The notes beneath the pieces were generated by a model that was given only the letters and a program-made list of their open reading frames with translations, ran no database searches and was not told the DNA's origin. This document shows, in pieces, positions 21,424 through 32,900 of a stretch of 64,000 bases of DNA. This DNA is from Allium sativum. Its lineage: Eukaryota > Streptophyta > Magnoliopsida > Asparagales > Amaryllidaceae. The DNA is taken from contig CM060909.1 of the NCBI GenBank assembly GCA_030737875.1, forward strand, positions 34,585,159-34,649,158, given 5' to 3'. Made by a program: the position numbers and the translations under genes. Every line of letters begins with the position of its first letter. Positions within the stretch are counted from its first letter, which is position 1.

Positions 21424-24400
21424 ATGAGCCGATATACTAGATGTGCTGGTAGGGGGGCCAATAATGGGAATGCTGCTGACATGAGGACGATGTTTACTGA
21501 CCTCATGAGAGAAATGCTTAGAGATGTACGGAGGGCAGCTCCCAATGATGGAAATGGTGGTGGTCCAATAGTGCAGGCGCCGAGGGTCGATTTCGCCAAG
21601 CTGAATAAGGATTATACTAGCCTTGGTGGGAAGCCGTTTCACGGAACGGAGTCGGCCACGGATGTTCAAGATTGGTTGGATAGTTGCGAACGTATCTTCG
21701 AGGATTTGGGTATCGAGGATGCGATGAAGAGAAAGCTAGCGTCCCGTCAGCTGCAAGGGCGGGCAATGAATTGGTGGAGTGCTATAAAGGCAGCTACTCC
21801 CGAAGATCAGATTACTTGGGAGTAATTTAAGGCTCGCTTTAGCGAGAAGTTCATTCCAGCTGCTCAGAAGTCAGTGCTGTTTAAGAAATTCTTAGAGCTC
21901 AAGCAGAATGACAGAGCTGTCTCGGAGTATATTGTTGAATTCGACACTTTGTCGAAATATGGGTTATCTCTTATTGATACTGCCGAGAAGAAGAATGAGA
22001 AATTCATAACTAGTTTGGATCAGTACTTGGGGGAAAGGCTTATTGACCACATCGACGAGACGTTTGAGTCGATTGTAGGGAAAGCATTGAGGTCAGAAAG
22101 TCTCTACCCTAAGCCGAAGACTGAGGTTGCATCCGCAGGTGAGCCAAAGCCACAAGCAAGTGGTGAAGGCAAAGGTGGTTCCCAGAACAAGAGAAAGCAG
22201 AATCAGACTAAGGATGGCCATAAGAAAAAGAATAAGCAAGATGTTGAGTGCTTCAGCTGTGGTAAGAAGGGCCATTATGCTAGTAATTGTCGGGCCAAGC
22301 CAGCGGATAGGAAGTGTTTCAATTGTGGCCAAATGGGACAACACAAGGACAAGTGTCCGCAACCCCCTAAAGAAAAGCAAATGGTGAAAGCATATGCCCT
22401 TAATGCTATTCCTTCTTCGTCGAATGCCCCAACAGCGGCGGAGAAGGGAAAGAATGTCGTCATTCAAGGTATGCTTTCTATTTATGATGTTCCTGTTAGA
22501 GTTTTATTTGATACCGGAGCTTCCAGTTCTTTCATATCTAGTGACCTGGTAGATAGGTTGGGATTGGAGCCCGAGATTGTCGATAGACCTTTAGTAGTGA
22601 CGTACCCGATTGGTGGTTCGACTAGCCTTAGCATGATTTCTCGTAATGTGGTCCTATCGAGTCATGGATGCATGTTTGTTTGTGATTGCTTTGTTTTGGG
22701 CTTTACTGGGTTTGGCATTATTTTGGGAGTAGATTGGCTCCAAAGATACGGAGTGGTGATAGATTGTGAGGGCTTTTTAGTGACAGCTAGAGCGGATGAT
22801 GGGCGGAGGATAGTGTTTGGTGGTCTACCCAGTAAGGGGGTATTGGCTAGTTTTCTAAACTCCCTCGACATTCCGCATAGTGAGTTGTCAGGTTTGCCCG
22901 TGGTTGGCCAGTATTCGGATGTTTTCGAAGAAGTGACCGGGCTTCCACCACACCGAGAGATTGAGTTTCGTATTGATTTGGTAAAGGATGCCAGACCTAT
23001 AGTGATGCCACTTCGTCGTATGGCACCAAGAGAGCAGCGAGAGCTCGAGGTGCAAGTCAGCGATCTTTTGAAGAAGGGATTTATCAGAAGGAGTGTTTCT
23101 GAATGGGGAGCACCAGTTGTGTTTGCTACCAAGGCGGATGGTTCCCTTCGGTTATGTGTAGACTACCGCGAGTTGAATAAAGTGACGAGGAAGAATAAGT
23201 ATCCTCTACCGCGGATAGATGATTTGTTCGATCAGTTGAGTGGCGCGAGAGTATTTTCTCAGTTGGATCTCGCGACAGGTTTTCATCAGCTTAGAGTGGA
23301 AGCTGAGAGTATAGCTAAAACGGCATTTCGGACGCCGTCCGGATTTTATGAGTGGTTGGTCATGCCATTCGGGCTGACCAATGCCCCAGCATATTTTGTG
23401 GATCTTATGAATAGGGTATTCAGAGATCAGTTGAATAAGTTTGTCCTCGTGTTCGTTGATGATATTTTGGTCTATTCAAGGACAGAGGAAGAACACAAGG
23501 AACATTTAAAAATAGTGATGGAGGTGTTGAGAAAACACCAATTGAAAGCAAAGTTTTCTAAGTGTCACTTCTGGAAGAGGGAAGTGAGGTTCTTGGGCCA
23601 TGTTGTACCAGAGAATGGTATTGCCGTGGACCCGGCGAAGGTGGCTACGGTACAAGATTGGCCTTCGCCCAAGAATGCAACAGATGTGAGAAGTTTCTTG
23701 GGATTAGCTGGATATTATCGTAAGTTTATCCAAGGTTTCTCCAAGATAGCAGCACCATTGACCCAGTTGACCAAGAAGAATCAAGCTTTTGTCTGGGATG
23801 GAAGGTGCGAGAATGCATTCAAGAGTCTAAAGGACAAGTTGACAAGCGCACCAGTGTTAGTCATTCCTAAGGGGGATAAAGAGATGACGGTATACACGGA
23901 TGCCTGTGGTACCAGACTGGGTGCTGTATTGATGCAAGGCGATAAGGTTGTAGCTTATGCAAGTCGGCAATTGAAGCCGCACGAGAAAAGATACCCTACC
24001 CATGACTTGGAATTGGCAGCGATCGTGTTCGCGTTAAAAATGTGGAGACACTATCTCTTGGGAGAAAGATTTGAGCTGTTTACAGATCATAAGCCGTTGA
24101 AGTATCTCTTCTCCCAGAAGGATCTAAATCTCCGGCAACAAAGATGGTTAGAATTCTTGGCTTCCTATGATTTTGATATTGCATATACACCGGGCAAGGG
24201 CAATGCGGTGGCTGATGCATTGAGTAGAAGACATGCCAGTTTAGGGGCTATGTTTTTAGAATGGAAGAAACTGGAGTATATCGCGGGGTTTGATTTCAGA
24301 CCAAAGTGCGAACTGGATCCAGAAATGTTAGCAAGTTTGATGATCATACCCACTTTGATTGAGCGGATCGGCTCTAGTCAGAGGGACGATCCTAATCTAT

Positions 24401-25800
24401 TGGAAATCATCTCCAAGTTAGAGATGGACATCGATGAGGAGATGAACAAGTATGGGCTTGATCGAGATGGATGGCTTAGGAAGAATGGAAAGCTTGTTGT
24501 ACCCAATGTCAATGGATTGAGAGATGAAGTGCTTAGAGAATGTCATCACTCAAAGCTGACTATACACCCCGGTGGTAACAAGATGTATCGAGACATGAAG
24601 CAGACCTACTACTGGGAAGGGATGAAAAGAGACATTGGGAAGTTTATATCTAAGTGCATGAATTGCCAGCTAGTTAAAGCCGAGCAAAAGAAGCCTAGTG
24701 GATTGTTACAGCCCTTAGAAATTCCCGAATGGAAATGGGAGCAAGTCTCGATGGATTTCATTGATGGTTTACCAAGGACTAGATAGGGACATGATAGCAT
24801 TTGGGTAGTTGTGGATCGACTGACTAAAAGTGCAAGATTTATACCAGTCAAATCAATCAGAACGGCAGTCAAGTTGGCAGAATTGTATATGAAGTGGGTA
24901 GTGAGATTCCATGGAGTACCTAAAAGCATTGTGAGTGACCGAGACCCGTTGTTCACTAGTGGGTTTTGGAAGAGCTTACAAGAAGCTCTAGGGTCAGAGT
25001 TACATCTCAGTACCGCATATCATCCTCAGACCGACGGTTAGACGGAGAGGGTGAATCGTATTTTGGAAGATCTCTTGAGAGCATGTATATTGGATTTTGG
25101 TGGATCATGGGATGACCATTTGCATCTAGTAGAGTTTGCATATAATAATAGCTACCAATCCAGTATCGGTATGGATCCGTTTGAAGCTTTGTATGGAAGA
25201 CCATGCAACTCACCATCATGTTGGATAGAGACTGGCGAGAAGTTTATGCTTGGACCAGATGTGGTTAGGGAAACTTCAGATAAAATCAAGACCATTCAAC
25301 AACGAATGAAGGCTGCCCAAGATAGGCAGAAGAGTTATGCTGATAAGAGGAGAAGAGACCTAAAATTCTCCGTTGGTGACTTGGTGTTTGTCAAGATTTC
25401 TCCGTTGAAGAGCGTAATACGATTTGGCAGGAGAGGCAAGTTGGCACCAAGATTTGTTGGCCCATTCCCTGTTCTTGAACTAGTCGGGAATTTGGCATAT
25501 AGAATTGACTTACCAGAGAAGATGGCGGGAGTTCACAACGTATTTCATGTTTCCCAGCTAAGGAAGTTCGTTCACAACTCAGATATGACTATTTCACCTG
25601 ATCAGTTAGAGGACTTCGAAGTAGAACTCGAGGAGGTTGGGAACCGCAAGCCGGCCCGTATTGTCGAGCATGACATGAAGCAACTTCGAAGGAAGGCGGT
25701 GAAGCTAGTCAAGGTACAGTGGAGCGAGGACGAGAATGATTGTACTTGGGAGACAGAGGAGGACATTAGGAAGACACACCCAGAACTCTTTGCCTGGTAA
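21424..25800 (+). pseudogene. gag-pol: gag-pol of the Tekay-like element, three in-frame stops
   Basis: One frame of 1458 codons from ATGAGCCGATAT, the usual start region of Tekay Gag; an in-frame ATG at 21361 gives an unlikely extension. Order by codon: Gag capsid region (about 75-240); zinc knuckles [14 protein letters not shown] (276-289) and [14 protein letters not shown] (298-311); aspartic protease DTG (363-365); reverse transcriptase with FVDD (aspartates 679-680); RNase H with acidic residues 826, 863 and 888; integrase zinc finger (about 1041-1080); integrase catalytic D1111, D1172 and E1208 (35 residues between the last two); C-terminal chromodomain (about 1400-1458). Stops are TAA at codon 134, TAG at 1121 and TAG at 1206, two codons before the catalytic Glu. 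No frameshift is seen, so loss of function is recent. As it stands it cannot make a full polyprotein. Confidence 0.93.
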
Positions 25801-25920
25801 GATTTTGACTTCGATTTAGTTTTTCGCATGCTAGGATAGGCTTGTTTGCTTGTTTTGCATGTTTGATTGTTGTACGTGGTTGTTAGGCATGCGGGATCCT
25901 TTGTATGTTTTGGGTTTAGG

Positions 25921-25955
25921 AATTTCGGGGACGAAATTTCTTAAGGGGGGGAGAG
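25921..25955 (+). other. Pre-PPT hairpin and polypurine tract of the Tekay-like element
   Basis: A perfect 7-bp stem AATTTCG/CGAAATT (25921-25927 and 25932-25938) closes a GGGA loop. Seventeen nucleotides with AAGGGGGGGAGAG lead directly to the 3' LTR. The TTTCGGGGACGAAA box is a familiar landmark of this lineage. Confidence 0.9.
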
Positions 25956-28508
25956 TGTAACGACCCGTATTCCACGCATCATAGGATCGTAGGATATTTA
26001 TTTCTTTCACATACGAAGTCGTATGGTCATGTAACTTTGGGAGACGACTATTGTGGTCATTTCCTATGTTCATGATTTTTCCCGATTTTTAAATAACCAT
26101 TTTACCCATAGTTGGCACTGCTTTGGCCATAACTTTTGACTGGAAAGGAATTTTGACCTGAAACCACTTCCATTGGCTCCGGATGATGGTTTCTCTTTCC
26201 GTAGAGTGGTCACATTAGCCAAACGAACTCACCGTTTGGGAGATATGGCTGAAACAGGTTTCAGATGGTGAAAAACAGCTTAATTGGGCTTAACCGGGTG
26301 ATTAGCAGCTAGGCCCAGAGGGGAATTTCGGGTTTAGAAGTATAGGAGGACTGATTAGGGTTAGGAAATCACTTTCATTTCAGTTTTGAGCCGCCACAAA
26401 CCTTCTTGAGACCTTAGTAATGGCTTCCATCCTCTAAAACCACTCCAAAACACATTTTTAGTGAAGATTAAGCCTAAACTACATCAAAACAAGGCCAAAT
26501 AGCAACAGAGCAAGGTTGGAGCTGCTGCTATACATAGGAATTCGACCCAAACAGAGAGTATTTTAGATTTGGTGTTTCATTTGTGGCCAAGGTGAGTGAT
26601 TTGCATAGTTTTTGCACTAATTACGGTAATTAAGGGTAATTAGTGAGGATTAGCGGATTTATACACTAATAAATTCTGGAAAAATGTGTAGAAATTTGAA
26701 AATAATATTTTATGCCTCTGTTAGAAAATTTAGACGATTTGATTAAGTTTTACTAAGTATGTGCTTAAACATGATTAAGAGGGATTATGGGAAAATGTGA
26801 GGTTTTAGCCACTTTTGATCCATTTTGATTCATGTGAATCGTTGTTTTGCTGTTTGTGGTTGCTATTACATGTTGCTATGACTCTATGGTGTGTTTTATG
26901 ATTTATTAGAAGTGTTAGATTTGTCAAAAACGTCGTCGAATGGCGTAAACAAGTTGCTGGAAAAAGTTGCAGAAAGTTGTGCAGGGCTTCGGATCGGATC
27001 GGATGTGGGCTCGGATCGGATATGTGAACTGGGCAAGAAACCCGACCCGAACCGGAGTCTGGCACAAAAGAGACTTGGCAAAAAGGAAGGCCATGTTGGT
27101 TAAGCTGGGGATCTGATCGACTTGAAGACGCAGGGCTTGGATCGGAAGTAAACACTTGGGAGAACTAGCAAGAGGGAAGGCCACGCGGATCAGATGGCAA
27201 GGAGGGATCGGATCGGAATACGTGAAGAAACGAGGGAGCGGATCGGAACGGAGGCATGAACTGGAAGGGAGGACACCCGACCCGACCCGGAGGAGGACAC
27301 CCGACCCGACCCAAAGTGGAATAACCGACCCGAACCGATGCGACGCTGTGGACCCGAACCGAACCGCTACAGGAGAAGACTACGAACCGACCTGAAGTAG
27401 AGGACCCGACCCGAACCGATGGCTAGAAGGAGAACCCGACCCGACCCAGTATTGACCAATAACCCGAGATGCAAAGGAAGTCCAAATGAGAAGTTAGAGC
27501 TCAAGATTCAGATGGGAATCAACGAGTTCGCTTCATGGTTGGGCTTTGCTGCGGGACGCGTGCCAAGGAGTTATCGGTGTATATAACTTTGGACCACTAT
27601 GGTAGGAGGTATGAAGGCGGATTCAGGGCCATTATGGCATCGGTAGAACCAAGGGCTACGACCAATGAAGTGGGTCATTGAAATGTTTGGTCATGACTCC
27701 ATGTGTTTAGCTTGGTCACAGCAGGGTTTCTACAAGTCGGGATTCGTCATTACCTCAAGTCATCTAGTGTCCCAAAGTGGTAGATGTCGTATGCTTTACG
27801 CACTGAGTGAGAGATGTGAGGATGGTTGCTATGGATGATTTGTTTGCTATCATTGTGACATGCACACCCCACCCCCGTATTCTTACACTATTTATTATGG
27901 CACCTTAGAGTATTGTACGGTATGTGGTACTAACTCTTTGGTTGCAGGTCCAGGTTCAGGTATGGTTTAGTATACCTGTTATTATTCTGTTTAGATGCTT
28001 ATCGCTCATACCAGGCTTTATGTCTGACCCAGAGTTTTATGTCTCCTCTTATTACTCCGGGTGCTCACACGAGCAGACTAGAGACAGGTTAACTGGTGAT
28101 GCACCGGTAGATGATCCGGAGACGAGCAGGAGGCTTCCACGTAATATATATAATATTCTCCCTGTGTTGTTGAAGATCACTGCTTGGGCATTGGTGGTGC
28201 ATCTTCTACTTTAGCTTTCTTTTGTTTAGAGACAGTAAATTTGGTAAATTGTAATAAGCTGTATTTGGATTTCCGCTGCTCTGATGATTGATGTTAATTT
28301 TAGTTATCAGCTTATGCACTGTCTCACCTGTTTTATGTCAAGTATGTTATAATTATATTTTATTCCATGCGTTGTGAGACATTTTACAAGTTTCTTGATT
28401 AGTTCATTCCCTTCTTCCCTTTCTCCTGACGACTGTCCCGTACTAGTCGGGCATGTGTACAGCGCACTTTCGGAGGAAATGCAGGCTGGTGCGGGGCGGG
28501 CCGTCACA
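25956..28508 (+). mobile_element. 3' LTR of the Tekay-like element
   Basis: 2553 bp, TGTAACGACCCG...CCGTCACA, followed by TATAC. Short open frames on both strands in the ACCCG-rich part mirror those in the 5' LTR and are not genes. Confidence 0.92.
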
Positions 28509-28950
28509 TATACGGTGTGGTCCCTTGATTTACCTAACTTTAAAATAAAAATTAATAACTGTTTTAGTTCTCACACCAGTCACATGACTGACCTAGAGTT
28601 TATTGTTTTAACCTAAACTGTGGGTGCCCTTATTTTGACACGGGCTGCTAGTAGTTTCGGTTTTGCAGATTTATATTCACAGGATCCTGATTTACAGCTG
28701 GAACGATATCCGGAAAGCTCTGTATCCGTGTACTACTTCTAGTTGTGTATTGTATTATTTTCCGCTGCTATGTAATGTATTGTAATCTCTGATATTTTGT
28801 AATGTATGTTATTTGTTAATACTCTATATATTCTTGTATTTTGATGAATTGTTGTAATAAGTAATGAATTGTTCTTCTGTTTGCGTCCCGATGTGGCTTG
28901 TTCTCAACTCAATCCATGATTTCCCGTAAGGGGGATTTCGGGTCGTTTCA
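28509..28950 (+). mobile_element. Element I 5' LTR, third segment (LTR end)
   Basis: Resumes after the TATAC duplication with GGTGTGGTCCCTTGATTTACC, as in the uninterrupted copy at 35827. It ends ...GGTCGTTTCA at 28950. T/G-rich sequence with TGTAAT words resembles a polyadenylation region. Confidence 0.88.
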
Positions 28951-29962
28951 TCGGGGTATCAGAGCTTTGGTTTACAAAGCTTGGAGAATAAGGCACGTCA
29001 GAACCAAACGAAAGAATTCATCAGAGATTGGATTAGTAACATCCAATGAGAATGACTTGTTAGAGATGGGATTAGTAGTATTCAAGAACGAGCGTGAAGA
29101 GTAGTGTTTTAAAAAATAAAAATGAAAACAAGTTTTGTTTTGAAAATTTAAATCAATTATTCGTATTTGATTATTTATTTTATATTGAATTTGGACAATC
29201 CAGTATATAAAGGTTTTGCGTATACGTCTATCTGCGTGTATTTGAAGTCTTAATATGCTGGATAGATATAGAATCACACTCTAGTCGCCCGTGGATGTTC
29301 TGATGGTGGTTCAAAACATCATCAGAATTTATGTTCGAGTGACGAAAGTGAGATTTCTATATGTTTCCATTAGACTGGTGTGAGAACCAAAGCTAGATAG
29401 GTTTATTGTTGTGATTTGGTATCAAAAACATGATTTTCTGTATGTGTACCAAAATTATGAATTTGAAACGTTAATCAACTAATTGATTGCTGGTTGTGTT
29501 GTTTGATTATTGTTTGAGTAATTAAATGTTGAACCTTTAGCCCAATTGAACCAAATAGTGGATTGTATTGAAAATTTATCGCATTTGCATGCTTATACAT
29601 GTACTTACATTGAACAGGTCATAGCAAGGAGGCTAGAGAAGAGGAATAAAATTGTTTGCCTGACAAATAGATACATGTTTATTGTATTTCTTTGGGTTTG
29701 GATGATTTTATGAGCCGATTGACTAGCCGCTTGGCTGTTTCTTTTTCTTTTTGGATTGATGAGGGCCATGGGAGGCTATTTGAAATATCCCGAAGCTCCC
29801 CGTGTAGGGGAGGTTATGGCGAAATTTTTCGAAAATTTAGGGTGTTAGCCAAATTTTTGAAAAATTTGAAAAGTTCTTAGAAACTGAAAAGTTGAGGAAC
29901 TTAAGCCATGATGAAAATAATGGAAGTTGAGTTGATTAGTTAAACAACTTTCGGCTTCGTTC
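28951..29962 (+). mobile_element. Non-coding internal domain of element I, with primer-binding site
   Basis: The primer site GGGTATCAGAGC (28954-28965; first base differs from the usual T) starts the domain. No frame encodes a recognisable protein. A hairpin TTCTGATG/CATCAGAA (29298-29305 and 29320-29327) lies in a block also kept in elements 0 and II. Another, CTCCCC/GGGGAG (29796-29812), lies near the 3' end. The block is a candidate packaging or dimerisation signal, by inference from its conservation in an otherwise non-coding element. Confidence 0.75.
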
Positions 29963-29997
29963 CTTTTTGGGGATGAAAAGTTTTAAGTGGGGGAGAT
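29963..29997 (+). other. Pre-PPT hairpin and polypurine tract of element I
   Basis: CTTTTTG/TGAAAAG (29963-29969 and 29974-29980; pairs near the loop are G-U) closes GGGA. Seventeen nucleotides with AAGTGGGGGAGAT lead to the LTR start at 29998. Confidence 0.8.
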
Positions 29998-32900
29998 TGT
30001 AATAACCCGGAAATCTGAGCCAATTTAAAATTTTTATTTTGGAAATTTTGAATATTTAAAATGAATTATTTTAAATAATAACGATGAGAAATTTATTTTT
30101 AATAGAATTAGAACGTATGTATTTATATAGATCGTCGTTAGAATATAAATATTTTATTTTAATTATAAAAGGAATTGAAAATGGCGCGGTAGTTCGAAAA
30201 TTCGATTTCAAATTTCAAATGAATGTACAGGATTCAAAATAAACCGGATTTTAGCGAAATCAAAAATATTAGAATCTATTAGAAAATATCTTTCCAACGA
30301 ATCTAAAGAATCAAAATTTCATGGCGGGGATCAAAAGTTACGTCTAGTCGCTATGGAATTCTGGCCCTTAAAAATGGAAATTTGCAAACGACCTCGGTTT
30401 TCGACGAAACCACTTCTGTTGGATCCATGATGTCAAGTTATTGCTAGATTCCAAAATTTATAATTTTTTGAATCGATATGTGAGCGTGGCAAAGGAAAAC
30501 GCATTTGACCAGTTGTAGTTGATCTTAATCGACTGGGAAATGACCTTTTTCAAACGGTCTCAGAATTTGACGAAATTAGTTTTGTTTGGACCGTATCGTC
30601 AATACGAAGCTAGAAAATATTTTTCGGGAATTTTTTGAGTCCGTATGTGGCCCCGGTAAATTGAAATGTACGTTCAAATTGAATATATATAGATTTATAT
30701 TTTAATTTTGATGGAAACCTATCGTAATAGCCGAATTGGGTTACGAAACATATCACGTTGTGTTCGGAATGGGGGTAATTAGCTATGGACGACAGTCGGT
30801 GGGTTCGATTTCGAGGTCGAAATAAAAAGTTGCTTTTTGAAATTAATTAAATAAAATAATATATATATTAATATATAATCCCTCCCCCCTCATTTCTCTC
30901 TCCCTCTCCTCTCATTTTCAGATCGACAGAAGGAAATAAAAAAAACAAAGCAAGCTCGTCGCGCCCCCCCCCCCCCCTCAACGCCGTCGCCAGGCGCAGC
31001 GCCGCCCTCCCCCCTGCTCGAATCCGCCTCCGCCATCTCCCCTCACCAGACCGCGCCCCTTCCTCCCTCTCTCCTCCTCCACAAACGAAGACCGCGAGCC
31101 CCTCCCCGACCGACTATCGCCACTGCCTGCTTTTCCCCCTCCACCTCGAGCGCTCAGCCCCCCTTTCTCTCGTTTTCACTGTAAGTCCTTTCCTTTTTAT
31201 GAGTACTTTAATTTGTTTTAAAATGGCATGATTTTTATAATAAAAATATATAGTTTTTAGAACTGAAAATATATGATTTTTCACAGTTGAAAGATTCGAT
31301 TTTTAGTTAATCAAATATATGATTTTTCATAGTTGAAAGATTCGATTTTTAGTTAATCAAATAAATGATTTTTCATAGTTGAAAGATTCGATTTTTAGTT
31401 AATCAAATATATGATTTTTCATAGTTGAAAGATTTGATTTTTGTTAATCAAAGATAAGATTTTTCATAGTTGAAAGATTTGATTTTTATGTAAAAATATA
31501 ATGTTAGTGAACAAAGAATTGATTTTAATGTCATGAAAGGTTTTATTTTTATCATCAAAAAGATTTGATTTTTATAAATAAAAATATGATTTTTATATTA
31601 TAGAGATTTTAAAAATACGATTTTTATTATGAAGTTAACAAAGTAAAAAAAATACAATTTTTATTTTTTGAATGGTTAAATAAAAATGTGATCTTTTATA
31701 TATAGAAAGACGATATTTTTATATATGGAAAGGCGAGATTTTTATATATGAAGCGAAATAAAATTCGATCTTTATCTAAGAAGTAGAAATATAAAAATAT
31801 AATTTTTATATAGAAAGAAGCGTTTTAAAATATATGAAATTGAAATAAAAATATGATTTTTATTCATTGGGATAAAGCGGTAAAAATATGATTTTTACTG
31901 TGAACAGCGGGAAAATATGGCGATGGTATCGACTGAAATGAAAACGAAACCCGAATAGTTCTGAAGGAAAGCACGGAGGAGTGGAACCCTCGGTGAGAAC
32001 TCCTCACTTTTAATTTATATTCTAGTTGAAATATATACTAGGATGCAGACGGTGCTTAGCAGCACCCGACACCCGTTGTCCACAGACCATGGACGACTTG
32101 TGTGATTGTCTGTGTTGTGAAATTTGACTGTTGATTGTGATTTGAAAAATAATTTCATGTGTTGAAATAAAATATATATTCATGTGTTGAAATAAAATAT
32201 ATATTCATGTGTTGAAGTAAAATAATTTCATATGTTGAAATAAAATATAATTTCATGTGTTGAAATAAAATATATATTCATGTGTTGAAATAAAATATAT
32301 ATCCATGTGTTGAAATAAAATATATATTCATGTGTTGAAATAAAATATATATTCATGTGTTGGAGTAAAATAATTTCGTGTGTTGAAATAAAATATAATT
32401 TCATGTGTTGAAATAAAATATATATTCATGTGTTGAAATAAAATATATATAATTTCATGTGTTGAAATAAAATATATATTCATGTGTTGAAATAAAATAT
32501 ATATTCATGTGTTGAAATAAAATATATATTCATGTATTGAAATAAAATATATATTCATGTGTTGAAGTAAAATAATTTCATGTGTTGAAATAAAATAATT
32601 TCATGTGTTGAAATAAAATATATATTCATGTGTTGAAATAAAATATATATTCATGTGTTGAAATAAAATATATATTCATTTGTTGAAATAAAATGTATAT
32701 TCATGTGTTGAAATAAAATATATATTCATATGTTGAAGTAAAATATATTCATTTGTTGAAGTAAAATAAATATTCATTTACAAATCGAACGATTTGTTTA
32801 TGTACACCGATTTGATTTATATTGTTTGGGACGATAAATTTTACACATCGCCCAACTGCACAAATAAAATATGTGTTTGATTGATTGAAACCCCACACGG

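Larger units (their letters stand above)
18640..28508 (+). mobile_element. Tekay/Del-like chromovirus (Ty3/gypsy), nearly complete
   Basis: Complete structure: 5' LTR 18640-21221, tRNA-Met type primer site, one gag-pol frame with three stops, polypurine tract, 3' LTR 25956-28508, and target duplication TATAC at 18635-18639 and 28509-28513. The domain order gag, protease, reverse transcriptase, RNase H, integrase, chromodomain identifies a chromovirus; LTR length and the ATTTCGGGGACGAAAT box point to Tekay/Del. The empty site is seen in related LTRs at about 35820 and 56466. By eye the LTRs differ at 8 positions in the first 200 or so bases and less often further in. Confidence 0.95.
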
